Shown here piece by piece: positions 1 through 7,696 of a stretch of DNA of 64,000 nucleotides (its first letter is position 1; each line of letters starts with the position of its first letter). The notes beneath the pieces were generated by a model, which was not told where the DNA came from, ran no database searches, and saw nothing but the letters and a program-made list of their open reading frames with translations. Position numbers and translations under genes: made by a program. Origin of the DNA: Novosphingobium sp. IK01 (GTDB taxonomy: Bacteria; Pseudomonadota; Alphaproteobacteria; Sphingomonadales; Sphingomonadaceae); assembly GCF_033242265.1 (NCBI RefSeq), contig NZ_BTFW01000001.1, positions 992,001-1,056,000 of the forward strand, read 5' to 3'.

Positions 1-2
1 CC

Positions 3-266
3 CATGCCGCGCGCGACATGGGGGTCGACGGGGTGGTCTGCGGCCACATCCACTGCGCCGAAATTCGCCAGATCGGTGACGTGACCTATTACAACGACGG
101 TGACTGGGTGGAAAGCTGCACCGCGCTGGTCGAGGACTTCTGCGGGGCGATGAGCATCGTCGACTGGGCCGCCGAACAGGCCCGGCTGAACCCGGCGCCC
201 GTTGCCCAGACCGAGCTGGCCCCTCCCGCAACAGCCCCCGTCCCGCAGGCTGAACCGGTCGCATGA
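3..266 (+). CDS. UDP-2,3-diacylglucosamine diphosphatase-like metallophosphoesterase, C-terminal part
   Basis: The gene is cut by the window edge, and only its last 87 residues are visible. They contain the closing metallophosphoesterase motif CGHIH, where the histidines would bind the dinuclear metal centre, and the segment YYNDGDWVESCTALVE, which is typical of LpxH-like phosphoesterases in alphaproteobacteria. In that family the enzyme cleaves UDP-2,3-diacylglucosamine to lipid X in lipid A synthesis, but paralogues with other phosphate substrates exist and the catalytic N-terminus is out of view. The Ala/Pro-rich tail looks like a disordered end. The stop lies 10 nt before the glycosyltransferase start, so the two probably form an operon. 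Confidence 0.7.
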   Translation, partial: HAARDMGVDGVVCGHIHCAEIRQIGDVTYYNDGDWVESCTALVEDFCGAMSIVDWAAEQARLNPAPVAQTELAPPATAPVPQAEPVA

Positions 267-282
267 GGCCGGTCGCATGAGG
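255..282 (+). repeat. 14-nt tandem duplication over a gene junction
   Basis: The unit CCGGTCGCATGAGG occurs twice back to back. The first copy holds the stop of the phosphoesterase in an ATGA context. The second holds the ATG used by the glycosyltransferase. Confidence 0.9.
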
Positions 283-1362
283 ATCGCGATCTGCACCGAT
301 GCCTGGCACCCGCAAGTCAACGGCGTGGTCCGCACGCTCTCGACGACGGTGGCCCTGCTGCGCGCGCGCGGGCACGAGGTCTGCCTCGTCACGCCCGAGC
401 AGTTCCGCACGCTGGCCCTGCCCGGCTACAGCGAGATCCGCCTTGCCATGGCCCCGCGTTTCGGCACGCGGCGCATCTTGCGCGCCTTTGCGCCCGACAT
501 CGTCCATATCGCCACCGAAGGGCCGATCGGCTGGTCCGCGCGCAGCTGGTGCAAGGCCGAAGGGATGCCGTTTACCAGCGCGTTCCACACTCGTTTCCCG
601 GATTATGCGGCGATGCGCACCGGGCTCAGCCCCGAGGCGTTCTGGCCGGTCATGCGGCGGTTTCATGCGCGCAGCAGCGCGGTTCTGGTCGCCACGCCCA
701 GCCTTGCGGCGGAACTGGCCGGGCATGGCCTGTGCCAGACGCGGTTGTGGTCGCGCGGGATCGAGCCTGCGCAGTTCCGCCCTGCCCTTACGCCCGAACG
801 CGCAGGCACGCCCTGGGCCGACCTGCCGGGGCCCCTGCTGCTCTATGTCGGGCGCGTGGCGGTCGAGAAGAACCTCGGCGCGTTCCTTGAGGCACCCGTT
901 GCCGGAACCAAACTGGTTGTCGGCGACGGGCCAGACCTCGCCATGCTCAGGGCCCGCCATCCCCAAGCCCTGTTTGCCGGGGCCATGGCAGGCGAAAACC
1001 TCGCCCGCGCCTATCGCGCCGCCGATTGCTTCGTGTTCCCCAGCCGGACCGACACCTTCGGGCTGGTGATGATCGAGGCCATGGCCTGCGGGGTGCCGGT
1101 CGCGGCCTTCCCGGTGCCCGGCCCGCTCGACATCGTGGGCCCACAGGGACGTGGCCCGTTCGGCACGCTGGCCTCGCCGGTCGGCATGCTCGACGAGGAC
1201 CTGCCCCGCGCCATTGCCGGGGCGCTCGCCTGCGACCGCGCCGCCGTGGCCACCCACGGGGCCAGCTATTCGTGGAAGGCGGCGACCGACCAGTTCGAGG
1301 CCGCTCTGCGCGATGCGGTCGAGACATGGGCCCGGACGAACTGGGCGATCATGGCGGCCTGA
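277..1362 (+). CDS. GT4-family glycosyltransferase
   Basis: A 361-residue GT-B glycosyltransferase. The N-terminus MRIAICTDAWHPQVNGVVRTL carries the acceptor-side loop typical of GT4 enzymes. The C-terminal domain has the donor-binding stretch LLYVGRVAVEKNL, and near residue 250 the SRTDTFGLVMIEAMACGVPVAA signature with its EX7E-type glutamate. It should move a sugar from a nucleotide-sugar donor to a lipid or glycan acceptor at the cytoplasmic face of the inner membrane; the sugar cannot be told from sequence. I chose the ATG at 277 because homologous proteins of this type begin MRIA. A 14-nt direct repeat (255-282) duplicates the start region. A shared operon with the upstream phosphoesterase suggests a lipid or envelope role (inference). 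Confidence 0.8.
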   Translation: MRIAICTDAWHPQVNGVVRTLSTTVALLRARGHEVCLVTPEQFRTLALPGYSEIRLAMAPRFGTRRILRAFAPDIVHIATEGPIGWSARSWCKAEGMPFTSAFHTRFPDYAAMRTGLSPEAFWPVMRRFHARSSAVLVATPSLAAELAGHGLCQTRLWSRGIEPAQFRPALTPERAGTPWADLPGPLLLYVGRVAVEKNLGAFLEAPVAGTKLVVGDGPDLAMLRARHPQALFAGAMAGENLARAYRAADCFVFPSRTDTFGLVMIEAMACGVPVAAFPVPGPLDIVGPQGRGPFGTLASPVGMLDEDLPRAIAGALACDRAAVATHGASYSWKAATDQFEAALRDAVETWARTNWAIMAA

Positions 1363-1396
1363 GCCGCCCGATCCCTGATCCGGTAGAGCAAACACG

Positions 1397-1428
1397 AAAA
1401 ACGGCGGGACCGCTGGCCCCGCCGTTTT
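1397..1428. terminator. Bidirectional Rho-independent terminator
   Basis: A GC-rich stem (AACGGCGGG pairing with CCCGCCGTT) is flanked by A-rich sequence on the left and TTTT on the right. It lies between the converging glycosyltransferase and bamD genes and can serve both. Confidence 0.8.
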
Positions 1429-1456
1429 GCATGTCTGCTCTGGCAAAGCGCCCGGA

Positions 1457-2266
1457 TCAGGCCGCCGAGAGCTTGTCGCCCTTGGCATTCACCAGCTTGA
1501 ACGCGCGCTTGTACCATTCGCTGCCCGGATAGTTGTGGCCCAGCACGGCGGCGGCGCGGTGCGCTTCCTCGGGAACGCCGAGCGCCAGATAGGCTTCGAC
1601 CAGACGGAACAGCGCCTCGGGCGTGTGGCTCGTGGTCTGGTACTTGTCGACCACCACGCGGAAACGCAGGGCGCTGGCCAGCCACTTGCCGCTGCGTTCG
1701 TAGAAGCGGCCCACTTCCATTTCCTTGCCCGCGAGGTGATCGTTCACGAGGTCGATCTTCATGCGCGCGTCGGTGGCGTAGTCGGTGTTGGGATAGCGGC
1801 GCATCACTTCGGTCAGCGCGGTGAGCGCCTGCTGGGTGATCTTCTGGTCGCGGGTCACGTCGCTGATCTGCTCGTAATAGCACAGCGCGACGAGGTAATA
1901 GGCGTAAGGCGCGTCCTTGTTGCCCGGATGGATCGACAGGAAGCGCTGCGCGGTCTGGACCGACTTGGCATAGTCGCGCGCGACGTAATAGCTGAACGCG
2001 CCCATCAGCTGGGCCCGGCGGGCCCAGGGCGAATAGGGGTGCTGGCGTTCCACTTCGTCGAAAAGCGCGGCGGCCTGCTTGGCGTCGCCATGGTCGAGCC
2101 GGTCCTTGGCCGTCATGTAGAGCGTGTCCACGTCGCGTGCGACATAGGCCACGTCCTTCTTGGTCTTGCCCGCACCGGCGCAGCCGGCGGTCAGGCCCAG
2201 AGCGGCGGTAGCGGCGGCAAGAACGGCGATGCGCAGCGGGCTGCGGCCAGAAGCAGGAACGGTCAT
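1457..2266 (-). CDS. bamD: Outer-membrane assembly lipoprotein BamD
   Basis: A 269-residue lipoprotein with a signal peptide ending in the lipobox LGLTAGC, followed by TPR-like helices rich in Tyr/Trp/Ala pairs (for example FDEVERQHPYSPWARRAQ and VMRRYPNTDYATDARMKI), the pattern of BamD/YfiO. BamD sits on the inner leaflet of the outer membrane and, with BamA, folds beta-barrel proteins such as the TonB receptors found elsewhere in this window. An AGGATT ribosome-binding site precedes the ATG at a good distance. Length and motif order match the family, so the call is secure. It is a single-gene unit that ends at the shared terminator on its left. Confidence 0.93.
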   Translation of the reverse strand: MTVPASGRSPLRIAVLAAATAALGLTAGCAGAGKTKKDVAYVARDVDTLYMTAKDRLDHGDAKQAAALFDEVERQHPYSPWARRAQLMGAFSYYVARDYAKSVQTAQRFLSIHPGNKDAPYAYYLVALCYYEQISDVTRDQKITQQALTALTEVMRRYPNTDYATDARMKIDLVNDHLAGKEMEVGRFYERSGKWLASALRFRVVVDKYQTTSHTPEALFRLVEAYLALGVPEEAHRAAAVLGHNYPGSEWYKRAFKLVNAKGDKLSAA

Positions 2267-2343
2267 GCCAATCCTATAACCACCGCCCGTGGCCTCGCCA
2301 AGGGGAGGTTGCGCAAGCGGGAGGTGAAAAATTCCAACCGGTT

Positions 2344-2787
2344 TCAGGCTTGCGCCGTTTCGTCAAACGGAGGCACCAGCGTGATCGGATCGGCCAGGGT
2401 CACCGTGTCGAGCATGTCGGCCATGTCGTCGCGCAGGCGGATCATCAGGCCACGCAACCGGCAATCGGCCTCGGGCAGGCAATTGGCGCAGTGCTCGTGG
2501 GCGTTGCGGCTGGCGCAGGGAACCAGCGCGAGGCTGCCGCGCGTCAGGCGGATGATGTCGCCATAGCGGATGTCGACCGGCGGCAGGGCCAGTTCATAGC
2601 CCCCGTCGCGCCCGCGCTGCGAGATGACCACGCCCTCGCGGGCCATTTCCGAAAGGATCACGGTCAGGAACTTGCGCGGAATGTTCTGCGCTTCGGCAAT
2701 GGCATCGAGGCGCACGGGCCCCTGCCCGAAAGTGTCGGCCAGATGCTGGAGTGCCCGGATCGTATATCGCGTCTTTTGCGAAAGCAT
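2344..2787 (-). CDS. Rrf2-family regulator with a cysteine cluster
   Basis: A 147-residue Rrf2 regulator. Residues 1-60 form the winged helix (MLSQKTRYTIRALQHLAD, then the recognition region IPRKFLTVILSEMAREGVV, and the RGRDGGYEL wing). Residues 90-110 carry four cysteines in CASRNAHEHCANCLPEADC, the region where IscR, NsrR and RsrR hold an iron-sulfur cluster. The spacing is not that of classical IscR (C-X5-C-X7-H), so the ligand set may differ. It probably senses redox state, NO or iron-sulfur status. It stands alone between bamD and the LacI gene, with no isc or suf gene nearby, so its target is unknown. Confidence 0.85.
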   Translation of the reverse strand: MLSQKTRYTIRALQHLADTFGQGPVRLDAIAEAQNIPRKFLTVILSEMAREGVVISQRGRDGGYELALPPVDIRYGDIIRLTRGSLALVPCASRNAHEHCANCLPEADCRLRGLMIRLRDDMADMLDTVTLADPITLVPPFDETAQA

Positions 2788-2904
2788 GGGGACACAAGAC
2801 CCGGATGCCCCGGAATGTCAACGGCGCAGCTTGAATAAGCTGCGTATCGCGCCGTTTCGCGGGCGAACGGCCCCCGGCACGACCATGGCTCCCCCGCCGT
2901 CACC

Positions 2905-2929
2905 CCGGTTGCCAACGCCGGTTGCCAAC
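2905..2929. promoter_or_regulatory. Candidate LacI-type operator pair
   Basis: The palindrome GTTGCCAAC occurs twice, 13 bp apart, inside a direct repeat CCGGTTGCCAAC, about 57 bp before the LacI-family start at 2986. The position suits autoregulation. Whether the regulator binds here is inference. Confidence 0.4.
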
Positions 2930-2985
2930 ATTTGTCACGCAACGCCTGGTTGGCTTGCAGGCCGGAAACGTCCATATCACCCCTC

Positions 2986-4053
2986 ATGCCAGACCTGAAA
3001 CATGCACAAGCGCCCCAATCACTTGTCTTGCCAGCGGCCGCCCCTCAGGCCACCATGCTGGATGTCGCCATGCGGGCAGGTGTCTCGCTCAAGAGCGTCT
3101 CGCGCGTCATCAACCGCGAACCCCATGTCTCCGACACGCTGCGCGCCAAAGTCGAACGGGCCATCGCCGAACTCGACTATGTGCCCGATACGGCGGCCCG
3201 TTCGCTGGCCGGGGCGCGCTCGTTCATCATCAGCGTGCTGTTCGACAATCCGAGCCCCAATTACACGGTGAAGCTTCAGGCCGGGGTCTACCGCGCCTGC
3301 ATGGAAAACCAGTATCACCTGCGGATCGACCGGATCGACACCTCGCGCCCGGACACCGAGATCGAGGCGCAACTGGCCACCTTGCTGCGCAATGGCCGCT
3401 GCGACGGCTTCGTGCTGACCCCGCCGATCTCCGACATTCCGGTCGTGCTCGATTTTCTCGTCGCGCGCGGGGTGCGCCATGTGCGCATTTCGCCCGACGT
3501 GCCCAGTGCCCATGCGCCGGGCGTTGGCATGGACGACCATGGCGCCGGGGCGGCCGTGGCGCGCATGTTGTGGGAAGCGGGCCACCGCCGCCTTGCCATG
3601 GTGAGCAGCCCGGTCAGCCATGGCGCGGCCCGGCGCCGCCGTCTGGGTTTTCTCGAAGCCCTGCACGATCTGGGCCTGAGGGAACCCGTGCCCGAAGCCG
3701 GGGGCGACCACAGCTTCGAAGGCGGCATCCGGGCGGGGAACGAGCTGCTCGCCCTGCCCCGCCGGCCCACGGCCATTTTCGCGACCAACGATGATTCGGC
3801 CGCCGGAACGATGGTCGCCTGCGCACAGGCCGGTCTGGTCGTCCCGCGCGACATCTCGATCTGCGGCTTCGACGACAGCTGGGTGGCGCGCTCGGTCTGG
3901 CCCTATCTGACGACCGTCTACCAGCCGATCGAGGAACAGGGCCACGCCGCCGCCACGCTGCTGGTTACGCGCGGGGCCGAGGCGCCCCCCTTGCGCAACC
4001 TGCCCTATCACCTTGTCGAGCGGGCCTCGGTCGGCCCGCCGCCCGCCGAATGA
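2986..4053 (+). CDS. LacI-family transcriptional regulator
   Basis: A 355-residue regulator. The HTH near residues 23-45 reads MLDVAMRAGVSLKSVSRVIN and is followed by the hinge helix region ELDYVPDTAARSLAGARS. The rest is a periplasmic-binding-protein fold ending in the usual ICGFDDSWVARSVWPYLTTVYQP segment. The ATG at 2986 is preferred over an upstream one at 2932, because the upstream extension does not resemble LacI N-termini. The gene converges on the GH106-type glycosidase and the two reading frames overlap by 46 nt. Such regulators usually sense the sugar released by a nearby glycosidase, so control of the rhamnosidase locus is likely but inferred. Confidence 0.88.
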   Translation: MPDLKHAQAPQSLVLPAAAPQATMLDVAMRAGVSLKSVSRVINREPHVSDTLRAKVERAIAELDYVPDTAARSLAGARSFIISVLFDNPSPNYTVKLQAGVYRACMENQYHLRIDRIDTSRPDTEIEAQLATLLRNGRCDGFVLTPPISDIPVVLDFLVARGVRHVRISPDVPSAHAPGVGMDDHGAGAAVARMLWEAGHRRLAMVSSPVSHGAARRRRLGFLEALHDLGLREPVPEAGGDHSFEGGIRAGNELLALPRRPTAIFATNDDSAAGTMVACAQAGLVVPRDISICGFDDSWVARSVWPYLTTVYQPIEEQGHAAATLLVTRGAEAPPLRNLPYHLVERASVGPPPAE

Positions 4054-6521
4054 GCCGGGCCGTTCCCGGTTTCCTGAACCGTCGTTCCCAGAACAACGGG
4101 CCCGACCAGCCCTGAAGGCACGAGCGGCGCGCGGGCAATATCCGCCGTCAGGGGCGCGATGGCGGGCGCGATGGCTGCCTTCGCCCCTGCCGCACGGGCG
4201 GCGGCATCGCCGATCACCCGGTTGGCCCAGCTTCCGGCAACCTGCACGACGAGGCGGTTGGTGCCCCCGCGCACCGCGCTGCCAATGTCGTAGCGATAGG
4301 GTGCCTGCCAGCGCGTGCCCATGTCCCGGTCATTGACGCGCACTTGCGCCAGATCGTGTACCTCGCCCAGATCGAGCCACAAGGGCATGCCGCGCTTCCA
4401 GCCGCGCGGGGGGCGGAAGCCGATGCCATAGGCCACCTCGCCCGAAAAATGGCGCACACCCTCGATCGGGCTGCGGTCGAGGCGCGTGAGCGCAGGCACG
4501 TTCAAACGCGCAGGGGCCCCGCGCCCGCCCTGAAAGGCGAGCGCCCAGGGCCCGGTCAGGGTGACGAGGGGGCGCTCCACCACGGGCGCGAGCTGCACCG
4601 CGCGCGCACTGGCCGGCTTGCGGAACACCACGAAGAGCGAGCCACGAGGCGCCAGCACGAGCGGAACGCGCGTTTCGCCACCCTCGATCCGATAGCTGGC
4701 CGCCTCGATCTGCCCGGTTTCGGCGTGCCAGATTTCGGCAGCCTTGCCCATGACCCGGAAGTGCCCGTCGAAGCGGACTTCGTGATCTGCGCGATTGACC
4801 AGATACCAGCTTTCGCCATCGCGCATCGTGCGATGCACGAAGGCCGTATCGGAGCCCGCATCGGAGCCCGCTGGGCGAAAATCGGGGGCCACGCCCATCC
4901 GGGCGAGCGCCACCCCGGCATTCCCCCCCGCGATGACCCGGCCCTGCCCGACCACCGTTTCGACCTGTCCCTCGGGCCAGAGCATGGCGGTCAGCGACTG
5001 CCAGCGCGCGGGCGCATCGCCCTGTGCATCGGCCAGCGCGGGGGACGCGAGCGGGCGCGGCCCGATCACGGTGGCCCCCGCCGCGACCAGATCGGCCAGC
5101 CGCGCCAGTGTCCGCAAGGTCATGGGCCGGGCAACCCCGCCCAGCCAGAGCGCGCGATAGCGGGCCCCGCTCTGGCTTACCAGATCATGGCCATCGACCA
5201 CAAAGCTGCCATCGACCATCGCGGCGGTCACGAAATCGCGGGCATAGCCGGGCGGCACGGCATCGTCGCGCGGCGGGGCATCGCCGCGCGGCGGGGCATC
5301 GCCGCGCGGCGCCTCTTCATCGGCCAGTTCGGCCAGATCGGCGACATTGTGCCCTTGCTGAAGCATCAGCGAGGTGCGCGCGAGATAATCGGAAAACCCT
5401 TGCGCGAGCCCGGCCCAGCTCTGCTGCGGGCCGAACCATGGGGCCCCGCTCGCCCCGATCCGGGCCGGAAGGATCACCCGGTTGACCCCGTTCACGAAGG
5501 CCAGATCGAGCGCGCCGCGCATCGCGTAAGGAGTGACCGTCCACGGCGCGATAATCGAGGGCCCCATGTCGGGCAGCACTTCGCCCGCCACCCAGTTCTG
5601 CCCATAGACATGGGCGACCGAGGCGGCCTCGGCGATGCGCCGTTCGCCCGCAAGCCCTGCGCCGCGCGCGCCGGTCAGCGCGGCCTGCGCCACCACCACC
5701 ATCGGCACGTCGGCGCGCATGCGCATGGCCATGGCATCGTCGGGCGCGGCCCCCTCGGGCGCGGCGCCATAGAGCTTGAGCCCGCGCTCGTGCGCGACTT
5801 GCGCGATCATGCCGAAGCGTTCGGAATTGAGCAGATCGGCGCGCGTGCGCCGCCAGTCGCGCAGGAAGCGGGCCTGATCCTGCGCGCTGGCCTCCCCCAC
5901 ACCGGCGCCCGACAGCACCGGCAGCCAGGGCGCCGGATCATAGCCGCGCAGCCGTGCGAACTGGGCATTCATCAGGGGCGTGGTCGCGGGCAAGGCCACC
6001 CGTTGCGTGCCGCTCACCAGCCCGCGCACCCCGTGGGGCCCGAGCATCCCGGCCCCCAGCGCAGCCTGAAGATCATCGAAACAGCGGTTGAGCCAGATGC
6101 GCATGGCTGCCCCGTCGAGGCTGTCGACAGCCTCGGCTGCCGGCAAGGCAAGGACCAGATCGAGCCCTTGGGCCTGCGCCCCTTGCGCCACCAGCCGCAA
6201 GGCCTGTGGCGACGCGCTGGCATTTTCAATCTGGAGCCCGCCCAGCCCGGTCCGGCTCATCCAGTCTAGATCGGCGGCGACAGCAGAAGAGGCGGCACCA
6301 CCATCAGGCAGGCGCCAGTCCAGACGCGCCCGTGCCGAGGCCGGGGGCGTGCGAAACCGCGCTTCGAGCATGGCCCCGGCGTCCCGCGCCTGTCCGATCT
6401 CTTCCACCTGACCGGCGACGGGCTGTGCCCCGGCGGCCCATGCCCCGCTGCCCCCGGACACGAGCGCCGCCGACACGAAGCCCCCCGCGAGCCATGCGCG
6501 CCAGCCCTGCTGCCCCTTCAT
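4008..6521 (-). CDS. GH106-type glycoside hydrolase (alpha-L-rhamnosidase-like)
   Basis: An 837-residue secreted enzyme. An N-terminal signal region (WRAWLAGGFVSAALVSG...AWAAG) is followed by FRTPPASARARLDWRLPDGG and WMSRTGLGGLQIEN, the opening signature of GH106 alpha-L-rhamnosidases, and by a C-terminal galactose-binding-like domain (LWLDLGEVHDLAQVRVN). It should remove rhamnose from plant or bacterial glycans in the periplasm. Many GH106 proteins exceed 1000 residues, so this is a short member. I start at the ATG at 6521 after a GGGGGG stretch; a TTG at 6539 would overlap the cytochrome stop as TTGA. Residues encoded around 5260-5313 form a GDAPPR repeat. Catalytic residues were not mapped. 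Confidence 0.72.
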   Translation of the reverse strand: MKGQQGWRAWLAGGFVSAALVSGGSGAWAAGAQPVAGQVEEIGQARDAGAMLEARFRTPPASARARLDWRLPDGGAASSAVAADLDWMSRTGLGGLQIENASASPQALRLVAQGAQAQGLDLVLALPAAEAVDSLDGAAMRIWLNRCFDDLQAALGAGMLGPHGVRGLVSGTQRVALPATTPLMNAQFARLRGYDPAPWLPVLSGAGVGEASAQDQARFLRDWRRTRADLLNSERFGMIAQVAHERGLKLYGAAPEGAAPDDAMAMRMRADVPMVVVAQAALTGARGAGLAGERRIAEAASVAHVYGQNWVAGEVLPDMGPSIIAPWTVTPYAMRGALDLAFVNGVNRVILPARIGASGAPWFGPQQSWAGLAQGFSDYLARTSLMLQQGHNVADLAELADEEAPRGDAPPRGDAPPRDDAVPPGYARDFVTAAMVDGSFVVDGHDLVSQSGARYRALWLGGVARPMTLRTLARLADLVAAGATVIGPRPLASPALADAQGDAPARWQSLTAMLWPEGQVETVVGQGRVIAGGNAGVALARMGVAPDFRPAGSDAGSDTAFVHRTMRDGESWYLVNRADHEVRFDGHFRVMGKAAEIWHAETGQIEAASYRIEGGETRVPLVLAPRGSLFVVFRKPASARAVQLAPVVERPLVTLTGPWALAFQGGRGAPARLNVPALTRLDRSPIEGVRHFSGEVAYGIGFRPPRGWKRGMPLWLDLGEVHDLAQVRVNDRDMGTRWQAPYRYDIGSAVRGGTNRLVVQVAGSWANRVIGDAAARAAGAKAAIAPAIAPLTADIARAPLVPSGLVGPVVLGTTVQETGNGPAHSAGGGPTEARSTR
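5260..5313 (-). repeat. 18-nt in-frame tandem repeat, three units
   Basis: Three consecutive 18-nt units (GCATCGCCGCGCGGCGGG, the first with one change, the third diverging at its end) encode EAPRGDAPPRGDAPPRDDA in the glycosidase. It lies between two folded segments, so it probably forms a flexible linker. Confidence 0.85.
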
Positions 6522-6535
6522 CCCCCCAAAGCCCT

Positions 6536-6967
6536 TCAATGGGCCGATTGTTGCAGGTAGGCGATCACGTCGGCGCGATCCTGCGCATCGGGAAGCCCGG
6601 CAAAAGCCATGCGCGAGCCTTTCATGAACCCGGCGGGCGCCTTGAGGAACGCGTCGAGGCTGGCCGTGTCCCAGGTCACGCCGCTGCCCTTCATCGCGGC
6701 GGAATACGCGAAATCGGCAACCCCGCCCGCCTTGCGCCCCATCACGCCCTTGAGCGAGGGGCCCAGCCGCGTCACCCCGGTATTGAGATCGTGGCAGGCA
6801 ATGCAGCGCGCATAGACCGTGTGACCGCGCACCGGATCACCCGCAGGCAACTGGACGGCGGAAGATTGGGCAAAAGCAGGCCCCGCCACCGTGCCCGCAG
6901 CCACGGCAACACCCAGCGCAAACGCCGCGCCAGCCAGCAAACCGAGGGACTTGGTCTTGTTCATCAT
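6536..6967 (-). CDS. Small class I cytochrome c
   Basis: A 143-residue exported c-type cytochrome. The signal peptide (LGLLAGAAFALGVAVAAG...AFAQ) is followed by one haem-binding motif CIACH and a distal KGSRMAFAGLP segment that supplies the axial methionine. It carries electrons in the periplasm, for a dehydrogenase or an oxidase. Two adjacent ATGs (6967 and 6964) are possible; the GGAG site favours the second by spacing. An in-frame extension further upstream has no signal-peptide character and was discarded. The gene lies directly upstream of the GH106-type glycosidase, with stop and next start nearly touching, which suggests co-transcription. Confidence 0.85.
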   Translation of the reverse strand: MMNKTKSLGLLAGAAFALGVAVAAGTVAGPAFAQSSAVQLPAGDPVRGHTVYARCIACHDLNTGVTRLGPSLKGVMGRKAGGVADFAYSAAMKGSGVTWDTASLDAFLKAPAGFMKGSRMAFAGLPDAQDRADVIAYLQQSAH

Positions 6968-7062
6968 CGTCTCCGGGAGGCGCCACGCAAAGGGCGCCCC
7001 ATCGTTGTCATCAAGCCACATCCTGGCTGAGTGGTTCCTGAACCCCTGAGCCCCCCCCGGCA

Positions 7063-7578
7063 TCAGGCATCCCTGAGAGAGGCCGTCGCACAAAGCTTGG
7101 CCAGCAGGCGGAACAGTTCGGCGCGCTCCTCGCCGCTCAGGCCTGCGACCCGTTCGGCCTCGTAAGCGCCGATCACCGCGCGCGCCTGCGCAAGAATGGC
7201 CTGCCCTTCCGGGGTGATCCACAGCCCGCCCGCGCGGCGGTCGTGCTTGCACGGCTCGTTGATCAGGAAGCCGTTCTCGCGCAACTGGCGCACGAACTGG
7301 TGCACCGTGGGCCGCTCGATCCGGAAAAAGCGCGAAAGCCCGGTCTGCCTGATCCCCGGATTGGCCTTGACCAGCCAGAGGATCGCCACCTGCTTGGGGG
7401 TGACGCCCAGAGGATCGAGCTGGCGTTCGAGCCGCCCGACGAACAGCGAATGGGCGGTGCCGATATGCAGCCCGAGCACCGCATCGAGCCCGTCGAGCGC
7501 CAGTTCGGCATCAGGGAATTGGCGGGCAGGACTGTCGGACACCAGAGCCGGATCTCGCGGGTAATGCGGCCGCCCCAT
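7063..7578 (-). CDS. MarR-family transcriptional regulator
   Basis: A protein of about 171 residues with a winged helix typical of MarR: ILWLVKANPGIRQTGLSRFFRIERPTVHQFVRQLRENGFL, then the wing HDRRAGGLWITPEGQAIL. The helices at both ends make the dimer. The start is uncertain: ATGs at 7578, 7605 and 7665 are in frame; the conserved part begins after residue 20 of the version given. It lies 95 nt upstream of the cytochrome c gene on the same strand, so it could control the cytochrome-glycosidase unit, but MarR proteins respond to many phenolic or oxidising ligands and the ligand cannot be read from sequence. Confidence 0.82.
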   Translation of the reverse strand: MGRPHYPRDPALVSDSPARQFPDAELALDGLDAVLGLHIGTAHSLFVGRLERQLDPLGVTPKQVAILWLVKANPGIRQTGLSRFFRIERPTVHQFVRQLRENGFLINEPCKHDRRAGGLWITPEGQAILAQARAVIGAYEAERVAGLSGEERAELFRLLAKLCATASLRDA

Positions 7579-7696
7579 GCCACCGCTCTGGCATGCATTA
7601 GGCATGGCGATAGCCTGCGTGCAATCATTTTGCGGTGCAACATCGTGCGCGGACAGCGGGCGCAAACCGCCGGTTCCGCCTTCCGGTTCCGGGCCT

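Noticed and set aside
4344..6269. A plus-strand frame of 641 codons opposite the glycosidase
   Set aside because: Composition is typical of an antisense shadow in GC-rich DNA and no family is seen.
6968..7252. An N-terminal extension of the cytochrome c gene
   Set aside because: It would place the signal peptide in the middle of the protein, while a good start and ribosome-binding site lie at 6964-6967.
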